From Hypericum androsaemum (taxonomy: Eukaryota > Streptophyta > Magnoliopsida > Malpighiales > Hypericaceae): a DNA stretch of 64,000 nt. A program made the translations under genes and the position numbers. Under the pieces are notes generated by a model that did not search any database, was not told the DNA's origin, and was given only the letters and a program-made list of their open reading frames with translations. Below, in pieces: positions 24,475 through 35,213 of this stretch (position 1 is the stretch's first letter; the number at the start of each line of letters is the position of its first letter). The stretch lies in the NCBI GenBank assembly GCA_963995505.1, contig OZ023181.1:24424366-24488365 (forward strand), given 5' to 3'.

Positions 24475-24883
24475 AGTTAAAGTTTCCAGTACAAACTATC
24501 CAATCCCTAAATTTTCATAATAAATTTACTAATCCGAGTTCGTTTGTGATTTGTGTGGATTTGGAATGGTGGTCTACAACTACTACTTTTTTTTGAACAG
24601 GGTCGGAGGGGGGGCTTCTGCTACTGCTAGGAGAGGCGGCGCGGGGGGGGGGGGGGGGGGGGGGGGGGGTGCTTGATTGTCAGTGAATGAGTCAAGCCAA
24701 AACAGTCAACGATAGTCATTAGCTACCAGACCTTGTCTGTTTCTTTCTAAGCTTCAATAATTGGAATTTTCTGTCTTAAAATTTGATGGAAAATGAATTT
24801 TGGTGGTCTTTTTTTTTAACTTCCTCAACTTGTGCAAAATTAGAATGCCCATTAAAGTGAATCCCTCAACTTTGGTCAACATA
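24475..24883 (-). promoter_or_regulatory. Upstream region of the receptor kinase, with a 27-base G homopolymer
   Basis: Only about 410 bases separate the kinase start codon from the copia element that inserted upstream in the same orientation. The interval includes an unbroken run of 27 G at 24643-24669 (C on the coding strand of the kinase). No clear TATA box was seen. The usual distal promoter now lies beyond the 4.6-kb element. Confidence 0.45.
24643..24669 (+). repeat. G27 homopolymer
   Basis: Twenty-seven consecutive G, preceded by GGCGGCGC. Such a tract can form a quadruplex, is unstable in replication, and is prone to sequencing error, so the exact length should not be trusted. Confidence 0.8.
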
Positions 24884-25184
24884 TGTTGTTGTTTAAACAA
24901 AGAACAAGACGATCAAGCTTCAACTAACTTGCTTACTTTTATTCAAAAACTTGCATCCTTTTATAGAACAAGGATTGTAACAAGAAAATGATAAGAACTT
25001 ATCCTATAACAAGAACTTATCTTGATCCTACTATTTGTGCTTATCAAAAATAACAAGCTTAACTTAATTAAATATAAAAATAAATTAAGACTCTTACAAT
25101 CCAGCTAACAACTTGCTGAGGATTGAGAAACAACTTGCAGTTTCAATCTTCAATCTGCTGCAGAATTGATCACCACCAACAACA
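24884..25184 (-). repeat. 3' LTR of the minus-strand copia element
   Basis: 301 bases, starting TGTTGTTGTT and ending CCACCAACAACA on the plus strand, very similar to 29134-29453. The right copy has an extra segment near 29320-29345 (AATAAAGATAACTTAATT), which accounts for most of the length difference. Confidence 0.92.
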
Positions 25185-28100
25185 CTCCTCCTTGATCAAT
25201 AGCTGCAGACATCTAAAGCCTTCCTCAATTCTTCAAATCTGTTTCTTGGAAGTGCCTTGGTAAAAATGTCTACAATCTGATCATTTGTGCAGCAATAAAC
25301 TAGAGATACATCTCCATTCTTCTGCACTTCTCTTAGATAATAAAGCTTGATGCTGAAATGCTTGGTCTTGCCATGAAAGACTGAGTTGTTGCTAATTACA
25401 ATTGTAGCTTTATTGTCCACAAACACCTTGGTGCTCTTGTCTTGCTCCAACCCTAGATCGGACAGCAGCTTCCTCAACCAAAGTGCTTGATTCACAGCTG
25501 TTGTAGCTGCAATGAATTCTGCTTCAGCTGTTGATTGAGCTACAATCTCTTGCTTCTTGGAACTCCATGAGAACATTCCTGAACCAAGAGTAAAACAATA
25601 ACCAGATGTGCTTTTCATATCATTCAGCGATCCTGCCTAATCACTATCAGAGAATCTATGAAAATTGAACTCATGACCAATCTTGAACAGAACACCATGA
25701 TCAAGAGTTCCTTTCACATATCTCAACACTTTTTTAGCAGCTTTCAAATGTTCTTCACTTGGATTGTGTAGAAATATAGATAGAACACTCACAGCTTGCA
25801 GGATATTAGGTCTTGTAGCTGTAAGATACATCAAGCAACCTATAATACTTCTGTATGCACTTTCATCAGTTCTTTCTGCTCCATCATCCTTGCAAAGTTT
25901 CTCCTTCTGATTCATAGGAGTACTCATTTTTTTGCAATTTTCCATGCTGAACTTCTTCAGAATCTCCTTGGCATACTTTTGTTGACAAATGAAGATGTTA
26001 TTCTGATCTTGTCTTACTTCCATGCCAAGAAAGAAAGCCACAGTTCCTAGATCAGTCATTTGAAAAACTTGCAGCATCTCCTCCTTGAATTGCTGGACCA
26101 ACTTCCCATTGCTTCCCGTTACCAAAAGATTATCTATATAAACTGAGACAATTAGAATCTCAAAATTTGCTAGTTTGACATAAAGAGTTGGCTCACTTGG
26201 ACTTTTTGCAAAGCCAAGACTCATCATGTGATCATCAATCCTGGAGTACCATGCTCTTGGAGCCTGTTTTAATTCATACAAGGCCTTCTTTAACAAGTAT
26301 ACCTTGTCTTCTTCTCCTGACACAGAAAAACCTTCAGGTTGATCAACAAAGATCTCCTCCTGTAAATAACCGTTCAGAATGGCTAACTTTACATCTAACT
26401 GAAATACTTTCCAACCTTTCTGAGCTGCTAGAGCCAGAAGAAATCTGATTATATCAAGTTTAGCAACTGGAGAAAATGTTCTGAGAAGTCGACTCCATAC
26501 ACTTAAACATAACACTTCACAACCAGTCTGACTTTGTGCTTGTTGATTGAACCATCTACATTTAGCTTGGTTCTGAACACCCATTTCACATCAATTACTT
26601 TCTTGTGATCGGGTCTTGGAACCAACTGCCAAGTTTGATTTTCTTTAATCATTCTGAGTTCTTCCTGCATTGGTGAGTTCTTCCTGCATTGCTGCTATCC
26701 ACTTTGGATCTTTCTTTGCATCATAGAATCTTGCAGGCTCAAGTACAGCAACATCGCATCTTTCATAAATCTCGGATAGCAATCGAGTTCCTCTAATAGG
26801 ATGATCATCAACATTCTCATCCTCCACTGCATCAAGAACTTGATTCAACCCTTTCTCATTACAATTCTATTGTTGATCTTCAACAAATTTGACATCCCTA
26901 CTTATCAAAATCTTGTCAGTTTCAGGTTGATAGATTCTGTAGGCTTTAGAGACCAAGCTGTAGCCCATAAAGATTCTAGTTTCAGCCTTTCTATCTAGCT
27001 TGTCCCTTTTCACACTTGGCACATAGGTGTAGCAGACACACACAAACACTTTTAAATTCTGTAATGAAGGTTTGTAGCCATACCATGCTTGAAAGGGAGT
27101 CTTTCCTTCAAGAGCTCTAGTTGGCAGCCTGTTCAGCAAAAATACAGCAGTGTTTGCATCTTCAGCCCAGAACTTCTTTGGCAATTCCGTGTCATAAAGC
27201 ATGCAACAAACCATCTCCATCACAGTTCTGTTCTTCCTCTCACTCACTCCATTTTACTGTGGAGTGTAAGGTGCTGTCAGTTGATGCTCAATGCCTGCAT
27301 CTTCACAAAATTGATTGAACTTGCAGAAAGTGTATTCCTTCCCATTATCAGATCTTATGACTTGAATCTTGTAATCACTTTGATTCTCTATCCAGGCTTT
27401 GAACTTCCAGAATACTTTAACTACTTTTGACTTGTACTTCATGAAATAAATCCAACACATTCTATTGAAATTATCAATAAAGAGAACATAATAATGACTT
27501 CCCTTTAAGGATGGTTCAGGTAGAGGTCCACCAATGTCAGTGTGGATCAATTATAAATTTGATGAAGCTCTGCTTATTGCTTGAGGAAAGGACAACCTGG
27601 ACTGCTTTCCAAATTGACAAGCTCTGCAGCTTGACATTTCTTCTTCAAGAGAGGGTATTCCATTGGCCAAATCCTTCTTCTTCAATTGCAATATAGCAGT
27701 ATGATTTACATACCCCAATCTCTTATGCCAGAGCACAGTTTCAGAAACTGAGCTCATTGCTGCAGCTTGTTCAGACTCCATCAAATCCAGAGAAAAACTC
27801 ATTCCCTTCATGTCTACCTTGAATAGGACAGCTTCATTTTCATCCTTGATCAGACACTTCTTATCTTCAAACACAACTTTATAGTTCTTCTCAAGCAACT
27901 GTCCCACACTTAGCAGATTCTGATTAATTTTAGGAACATAAAGAACATCATGAATTAGCTTTGTACCTCGACTGCTTTCAATGGCTATGGTTTCTTTTTC
28001 TTTGACAGGAATCAATTCTCCATTGCCAATTCTGACTTGAGATACTATAGACTGATTGAGTTCTTTAAATAACTCTTTGTCATGAGTCATGTGGTTGGTG

Positions 28101-29133
28101 TAGCCACTGTCAATCAGCTTTCATTTGCATTGCTTGCTGCAAAACAAATGACAGCAAACAATTGATCCTCATCCTGCTCACCAACTTGAGTTTTGCTTTG
28201 TAGTTGCTCCTTGGATTTACAGATCTTTGCAATGTGTCTCATCTTGTTGCATTTGTTGTACTTGACATCAGGTCTTCTCCAACACCTGTAAGATGGATGA
28301 CCCTTCTTTGCATAATACTGACATGGTGGATAATCTAGTTTGACAGATTCTTCAGTTTTTCTTTGATCAAAAGTCTTCTTCCAGTTCTTTTTCTTTTTCT
28401 TGTTGAGATTGACTGTCTGCACTTTTGCTTGCAATGCTCCCTCCACAGTGCCTTCTATCCTCATGAGCCTTCTTTGCTCTTGAGCCTGTAAAGCACTTAG
28501 CAATTCTGCCAACGTGATGCTAGACAAATCTTTGGAGTTCTCTAAAGAAGAGATAGTCGATTCAAATCTTTCTGGAATTGTACCCAGAATCTTTTAAACA
28601 ATTCTTGAATCCGGAAAATTAGTTCCATACAATCTCACCTGATTTACGATGCTGAGAAGTCTATCAGAGTATTCTTTGATTGTCTCTGATTCTTTCATTC
28701 TATGCATCTCATATTCTCTGACCAGGTTCAACACTTTTATTCCTTTGATCTTCTTATCTCCTTCATATTCTGTCTTAAGAAAATCCCAGATTACTTTTGC
28801 TGAACTCGTAGATATAATTCTGGTGAAGATTGATGCTGAAACAGCACTGAACAAGTTTACCTTTTCTTTTGACTTCCCCTGCTTCCTCTCTGAATGGTAC
28901 TTCAATTGAGCCATCGTGGGATTGTCTGGCAGTGGAGCCACGACATAGTCTGACTCAATAGCATCCCACAAATTACTTGCCTCAAGATAAGATTGTATAC
29001 GTATCGACCAAACTTGATAGTTTTCACCATCAAATACTGGAGGTGCTACTGCAGAAAAAAAAATCTGACTGCATCTTGAAGATTGAACTTCTTCTCACAG
29101 ATCCCTTTAAGATATAAAGCTCTGATACCAATT

Positions 29134-29453
29134 TGTTGTTGTTTAAACAAAGAACAAGATGATCAAGCGTGAACTAACTTGCTTACTTTTATTCAGAAAC
29201 TTGCATCTTTTTATAGAACAAGGATTGTAACAAGAAAATGATAAGAACTTATCTTATAACAAGAACTTATCTTGATCCTACTACTTGTGCTTATCAAAAA
29301 TAACAAGCTTAACTTAATTAAAAATAAAGATAACTTAATTAAATAAAGATAAATCAAGACGCTTACAATCCAGCTAACAACTTGCTGAGGATTGAGAAAC
29401 AACTTGCAACTTCAATTTTCAATCTGCTGCAAAATTGATCACCACCAACAACA
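29134..29453 (-). repeat. 5' LTR of the minus-strand copia element
   Basis: 320 bases and the partner of 24884-25184. It lies next to the primer binding site on its inner side and the ACATA duplication on its outer side. Confidence 0.92.
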
Positions 29454-29565
29454 ACATAATTCAACAAGACTCCTAAAATTCCGAGCAAAATTGAGCTCCA
29501 ATTCTTCAAATGAAAAAAGAAAGTCGAAAAATGTGAGCAGAAAACAAAAGCATAAAAAACAAAAG

Positions 29566-30355
29566 GGAAAAGTGTACTTTAGTACCCTGTGGTATCGCGA
29601 GAAATCCCGTCAGTACCCTGTGGTTTAAAACGTATCAATTGAGTCATACTTATTCCAATTAACATCAATTAGAGGCCCGGACAGCTGCCCGGACCTGCCC
29701 AAACCTACCCGACCGCTGCCCGAACCACGTGGCCAGCCACGTCACCAAATTTTGATGACGTGGCGCCACGTGGACATCCTCCTCCTCCTCCTCCTCCGCC
29801 TCCTCCTCCTCCGCCTCCTCCCCTCCTCCTCCTCCTCCTCCGCCTCCTCCTCCGCCTTCTCCCCTCCTCCTCCTCCCCCCGCGTCCTCCTCCTCCTCCCC
29901 TCCTCCTCTTCCTCCTCCCCCCGCATCCTCCTCCTCCTCCTCCTCCCCGCGTCCTCCTCCTCCTCCTCCCCCCGCGTCCTCCTCCTCCTCCTCCCCCCGC
30001 GTCCTCCTCCTCCTCCTCCCCCCGCGTCCTCCTCCTCCCCCCGCGTCCTCCTCCTCCTCCTCCTCCCCCGCTTCCTCCTCCTCCTCCTCCTCCCCCCGCG
30101 TCCTCCTCCTCCTCCTCCTCCTCCTCCTCCTCCCCGCGCCCTCCTCCTCCTCCTCTCCACGTGGCGCCACGTCATCAAAATTTGGTGACGTGGCTGGCCA
30201 CGTAGTTCGGGCAGCGGTCGGGTAGGTTCGGGCAGCTGTCCTGGCCTCTAATTGATGTTAATTGGAATAAGTATGACTCAATTGATACGTTTTAAACCAC
30301 AGGGTACTGACTTAATTTTTCGCGATACCACAGGGTACTAAAGTGGACTTTTCCC
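29566..30355. mobile_element. Mutator-like foldback element with (CCT)n core
   Basis: The element begins GGGAAAAGTGTACTTTAGTA, and its right end is the near-complement (TACTAAAGTGGACTTTTCCC). The exact 9-bp duplication AAAACAAAA lies at 29557-29565 and 30356-30364. The inverted arms run about 210 bases and end in a cluster of ACGT cores (CCACGTGG, GATGACGTGGCG). The core, about 29775-30160, is almost pure pyrimidine on the plus strand: CCT repeats broken by CCCCCGCGT at irregular spacing. Long frames across it are low-complexity artefacts. There is no transposase. Confidence 0.88.
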
Positions 30356-30364
30356 AAAACAAAA

Positions 30365-31292
30365 ACAACCCCATATTGTTAAATTGAGCAACGGTTACTA
30401 ATGGCTCACGAAAGAAACTCGAATTTTTAAATATATATTTTATTATTATATGATAATAGATAACCATTTTTTGGTGTTTATGCTATTAGATAACTTGGAA
30501 AGAGTAATATATTAGTCTCCGGATTAGCCCATGCTTGTAACTAAAGTCAACAAACATGAAGCCCATGAAATCTGATCTACATGGGCCGTCTTACGCAAAA
30601 TGTCCATTGTAATAGCCCATCAGTAAAGTCCCCCGTCCAAGGCCCAGTCGCTCCTCCTGTCCAGCCCAGTCCCCTATATTAGTGAGTGGATTTTCCCAAC
30701 TAAAATATTGTCGGGTCATGTTTTAAGATTAACCTCCGCGTGTGTATATATATTAATATGTATATACAGCGGATTCGTTTGACTTTCAGAATCATCAAGA
30801 ATTGAATTGAATTACTTTGAGACGTGTTTTAGATGACTTCATGTTCATGTGGTTAGCAAGCAGCGAATGTGATCCATAGAAGCAACTAAAGTATTATTTC
30901 GAATATGATTGATTGTCGCCCGTCTTTTGTCGATTAACCCATTTCGGAGATGTCTACGTAACACGTAACTCCAAATGCAAAAAGGTGGAAACTCCGATAT
31001 TTGTTGCATTCTAACACGCCAGGATAAATTAATGCGGCGACTTAGGTGGAACTTTTTGGAGAGACGAAATATGTAAAAAAGGAGCTTCATAAGAGATTTG
31101 GGAAATCAAATTCCTGAGGTGTGATTGTTGTCCGTTCTATTTGGAGTCGTTATTAGCCCGTATTTCGGCAATTACAAATCTAAAAATACTCGAACCATTA
31201 AAGAATTAAATTAAATAATAGAGATGTTCTAACAAAAATCATACTATTAGCTGTAGCGAAATCAAGTGGTATAAAAAATATTCAAGAAACTA
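30365..31292. other. Intergenic between two Mutator-like elements, no gene seen
   Basis: About 0.9 kb of AT-rich sequence between the elements ending at 30355 and starting at 31302. No frame above 100 codons and no element end was recognised. Confidence 0.45.
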
Positions 31293-31301
31293 AATAATTA
31301 A

Positions 31302-32001
31302 GGGCAAATTACCCTCACATCCCTCTACTTTGGTCAGCCTCCCCCTAGGGTCCCTGGATTTTGGAAAATGATTGTCCTGTCCCTAAGTTTTGATGATAAT
31401 AGACTCTCGGGTCCCTGGCTGACGTCATCGGCTCTTTTTTTCATTTTTGGTCATGAAAATGACCAAAATACCCTTAAACAAAAAATAATTTTTTATACCT
31501 TCTTCAACCTTTTACCCCGCTCCCCCCCTCCTCTCCCGCTCCCCCTCCTCCCCCCCTCATTCCTCCCGCTCCCCCCTCTCCCTCTCCTCCCCCCTCCTCC
31601 CCCCCTCCTCCCTCCCGCTCCCCCCCTGCTCCCCCCCTCCTCCCGCCCGCTCCCTCCCGCCCGCTCCCGCCCACTCCCCTCCTCCTCCCCCCCTCCTCCC
31701 GCCCACTCCCTCCCGCCCGCTCCCCTCCTCCTCCCCCCCTCCTCCCGCCCGCTCCCACCCGCTCCCCTCCTCCTCCCCCCTCCTCCCGCCCACTCCCTCC
31801 CGCCCGCTCCCCTCCTCCTCCCCCCTCCTCCCGCCCGCTCCCTCCCGCTCCCCCCCCCCCCTCCCGCTCCCGCCCGCTCCCCTCCCCTCCCGCTCCCCCA
31901 TTGGCCGGCTCCCCCATTGAGAAAACACCAGGAACAAGCAGGTTCACAAGTCGACGACGACAAGCAGCAACCTCCGGCAACCGCTCCTCATCGGCGTCGG
32001 C

Positions 32002-32040
<39 letters not shown>

Positions 32041-32575
32041 GCCCTCCGTGGAAGCCCTATCTCCTGGAAGCCTGCTGGCATAAAGCGACGCCGGGATCTC
32101 ACCAATGTGCTCGTCGGCGACGGAAGCCGCTTTAAGGAGAAAAGAAGAGACCTCACGATTCCCTGACCTTCTCCTTCACGATTCCACCACAGCGACGGGC
32201 AACGCGACGGGCAACGCCAATGGAGTAGACGATTGGTAGTAGACAATTGTCTAATTGGTCTGTTGAATTCATCTTCATGGGCTTTGTCTAATTGTGGAAG
32301 AAGGAGAGACGGAGAGGATGGTGAATTTTGATTTTTGGTTTGATTTTTGATTGATTTTTAGGTTTAGTGTTTTTGTCTTCATGGGCTTTGTATTTTTTGT
32401 TTAAGGGTATTTTGGTCATTTCCATGCCAAAAATGAAAAAAAGAGCCGATGACGTCAGCCGGAGACCCGAGAGTCTATTATCATCAAAACTTAGGGACGG
32501 GACAATCATTTTCCAAAATCGAGGGACCCTAGGGGGAGGCTGACCAAAGTAGAGGGATGTGAGGGTAATTTGCCC
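31302..32575. mobile_element. Mutator-like foldback element with CTCCC-rich core (copy 2)
   Basis: The end GGGCAAATTACCCTCACATC matches the copies at 17266 and 44528. The exact 9-bp duplication AATAATTAA flanks it at 31293-31301 and 32576-32584. The inverted repeats are about 190 bases and contain a TGACGTCA palindrome near 31420 and 32447. The interior begins with about 400 bases of CTCCC/CCCGC tract (31510-31910), then a GC-rich stretch and a (TC)n run at about 32003-32036. The inner part of its terminal repeats (TTTTTGGTCATGAAAATGAC) matches the element at 51703 instead of copy 1. Confidence 0.88.
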
Positions 32576-33782
32576 AATAATTAATAGTAGCAACTCCTTG
32601 AAGGGAGAAACAAGCAGGAAAAAATTACAAATTATTTGCTACCAAATTCTGGGATTTTTTCTCAAATAGGTAAAAAATATACATATTTTCCTTATATAGG
32701 TAAAAAGTTATACATATTCCCAAAATAGGTCGAAAGATTTTTTAATATTAAAAAACTTTGAAGAAGGCGCCCTCTCCAAATGGCACCTCGACTGCAACCG
32801 CCACAGCTTGTCGGGAAACTAGATTTTAAAAAAAAAATTTAGTAGAGGCGCCCTAATAGGTTGGCGCCTCCAAAAAAAATTTCCCTTTTAAAGTCTGCCC
32901 GTAATAGTTGCCGAATACTATGCATTACAATAGTCTGTAATAGTTCTCTGGGAGACTAAATTGATCTCCAGCCACTTGTTTTTATATTCCAAAGTGGTGC
33001 AATAGTTCTCTGTTCAAATATCGAGCTACACTAGCTGCTCTTTTTCAATTTTGAAATTTATCTTAATACTTTGATATGAATTTATCAAAATATATTAATA
33101 TATTTACTTGTAATAGTCTGAAATAAATTACGTGATTAAAATCTAAAATAAATTACTTAGACGATAATCACAAAACAAGTGTATAATGTCGAATATTAGA
33201 GTAAGTGCATTTAAGGGGGATTTTTTCTGAAATAGGTAAAAAAGATACACATAGGTAAAAATTACATATACAGGAGGCGCCCCAACAAGTTGGCGCCTCC
33301 AAAAAAAAAATTTTTGGATTCCTAAAAAAATATATTTGGTCGTAGAATAAATAAGGAGACGCCGAGCAATTAATAGTGGCCGAATTTATTGAAATTTATT
33401 TTTTTGCAAATTATGGATAAACTTGATTCAATTCGTAAATTTATTCCAATACTTTGATCTAAATTTATCAAAATATACTTACATTTTTACTTGTAGTAGT
33501 ATAATATAATACAAAAAAATCAAAGTGGAGGCGCCACCCAACTAGGGCGCCTCCTTTTTTTTTTTTTTGAGTTTTTTAATGACATTAGGAGTTTTTTAAT
33601 GAGTTTCTATAGATTTATTTTTAGCCAATATTGCAATAAATAGAAAATTAATCTATGTTCGGTTTAACAGAGTTCTATATTTATTTGAATAATAATCTTA
33701 ATTAGATATAGATGGATTGTATTTTATATTTTAATTTTCTATTTTCTATTTTCTATTTGTATTTTATTTAATTTTCTATTAT

Positions 33783-35213
33783 TTTTTTTTAGGCGAAAAG
33801 AAACTTTATTACTCAAAGAAACGGAAAAGTTACAAGAAGGGGAAAAGGAAACAGAAGGGAAGTCAAACACCCAGGCCGAATAGGAAACCGCAAAACAGCA
33901 AGCCTATCGCCATAAAGAAGAAATCGACCCTACAAACTTGAGGGAAAGCGTGGCCGATGAAGGAACCAATGATGTGTAGGGGTACCCACAACACGGGTAG
34001 TCTAAGGATGATAAATCAGCCGCGGCGCATCAAAAGTCCACCTCATACTCCAGCCAACGTAGATCTTTACTGGCATAGGTAGTCCCAGTCTTCTTCCTCG
34101 CTTGAAAGCGGGTGTTCTTGGCAGGTGGTAGATGGGAGTCCTCCAGGTCCGAATGTGAATCCGCCTCGTCTGCCCAATTGTTCGTCATCTTCTTCATAAT
34201 CGAACCCATGAACTTCAACGAGTCCGGAGGATCATCGTTGTCAGAAAAAACAACAACCCCATTGGCCTCTTGACCTGGGATAGGCATGGGATCTGTAGTA
34301 GGTAAAGCAGAGGCGTTGCCCAAAATAGATGGGGACGGTCCCTGTATTATTGGGGTTCCCTTGCCAAGGAAACCCGGCTTCAAACCTTTATGCTTGGAGC
34401 CCTTTGAACCGAATGAGCGAGTAGGTAAAATCCCGCCCGCTGCAACATATGCTGCCTTCCTAGCCTCCGCCATTGCCAAATCCTCAGGAGATAGTGATGC
34501 CAATAACTCAGCTGAGGAAGGGCCATTCTTGCGCCCCTTTTTCTTGCCCGATACTGACCTAGGCTTAGAGCCCGATGAGTCAGTCACATGTGAAGCCGGC
34601 GTCAACGGCTCTATTATAATCGGGCTTGAAAACACCTGACCTGTATCTTGGGAGGGCGAAACCTCCTTAATCATTACACCACAAACCCCCTCCATGTTAT
34701 TTGTACTTGGCACTGGAGACTGCTCAGGAACTACATCAAGCACCATCAAGCCCTTCTCCAAAATTGCAATATCAGGATTGCATCCCAAGATCTCGACATG
34801 CTGCACCAAATTCTCTAGAACAGTATTCCAAACAAGAGTATCACACTCCTCTAATTCCTCAGAAAGACCAACTTCAAATTCTGAATTCTTTGTAATAAAA
34901 ACAAGCTCACCCGATACAACCTCCAATTCTTCAGAATTTTCAGGTGAAACAAGATCCTCTTGATAAGCAAAATGTTCTAACAGAGCTGTCATAGCTAGAG
35001 AAATACTCCCCTCGACTTCAAGAGCCGTGGGAGGAGGACATCCAACTGCACCCTCCACACCAATCTCTCCCTCCTCAAGTTCCAACTCCACAGACAATCC
35101 ATCATGGAGCTTGCGACAAGTAGAGGTGGCATGTCCAAGCATCTTGCAGTGCTCACAAAATTTTGGCAAGTCCTCGTATACAACATCCACAAGACAACTA
35201 CTATCATCCTGCT
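33783..35213 (-). mobile_element. LINE ORF1 fragment with 3' tail, inside the Mutator-like element
   Basis: Read on the minus strand this is the 3' part of a plant LINE ORF1, about 250 bases of 3' untranslated region with an AATAAAG signal near 33810, and an A-tail (T-run at about 33782-33790 on plus). The 5' side stops abruptly at the inner edge of the right terminal repeat. The same ORF1 3' segment occurs at 46275-46840 on the plus strand, also followed directly by a 3' tail with no ORF2. Confidence 0.8.
34030..35190 (-). CDS. LINE ORF1 (gag-like) fragment, 386-aa open frame
   Basis: A single uninterrupted frame of 386 codons. Near the start is a CCHC zinc knuckle (CEHCKMLGHATSTC, about residues 12-25), the form found in plant LINE ORF1 nucleic-acid-binding proteins. 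It is followed by a long acidic, low-complexity region and a basic patch (SGKKKGRKNGPS). The tail FQARKKTG is shared with the fragment at 46334-46642. The true N-terminal RNA-binding part is missing because the piece is cut at the terminal repeat. The open frame may reflect recent capture rather than function. Confidence 0.7.
   Translation of the reverse strand: MDVVYEDLPKFCEHCKMLGHATSTCRKLHDGLSVELELEEGEIGVEGAVGCPPPTALEVEGSISLAMTALLEHFAYQEDLVSPENSEELEVVSGELVFITKNSEFEVGLSEELEECDTLVWNTVLENLVQHVEILGCNPDIAILEKGLMVLDVVPEQSPVPSTNNMEGVCGVMIKEVSPSQDTGQVFSSPIIIEPLTPASHVTDSSGSKPRSVSGKKKGRKNGPSSAELLASLSPEDLAMAEARKAAYVAAGGILPTRSFGSKGSKHKGLKPGFLGKGTPIIQGPSPSILGNASALPTTDPMPIPGQEANGVVVFSDNDDPPDSLKFMGSIMKKMTNNWADEADSHSDLEDSHLPPAKNTRFQARKKTGTTYASKDLRWLEYEVDF

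Larger units (their letters stand above)
24884..29453 (-). mobile_element. Complete Ty1/copia LTR retrotransposon, minus strand, coding region broken
   Basis: The LTRs are 24884-25184 (3') and 29134-29453 (5'); both start TGTTGTTGTTTAAAC on the plus strand. Both sides carry the 5-bp duplication ACATA (24879-24883 and 29454-29458). Next to the 5' LTR is GCTCTGATACCA (29120-29131), complementary to the initiator tRNA-Met primer site. A purine tract AAGGAGGAG abuts the 3' LTR. On the minus strand the order is gag (28971-28114), protease with DSGYTNHM near 28100, integrase (27720-26867), reverse transcriptase (26584-25637) and RNase H (25618-25196), which is copia order. Stops split the frames, and the gag knuckle near 28330 lacks its second Cys (CQYYAKKGHPSYRC), so this copy is inactive. 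Confidence 0.93.

Noticed and set aside
29705..30225. Long frames on both strands rich in Arg/Gly/Glu or Ser/Pro
   Set aside because: They are translations of a CCT repeat inside a transposable element, open in several frames at once, with no gene-like start or composition.
31368..32135. 255-codon proline-rich frame and its antisense Gly/Arg frames
   Set aside because: It covers the CTCCC tract and terminal repeats of the 31302 element; repeated text explains the open frame.
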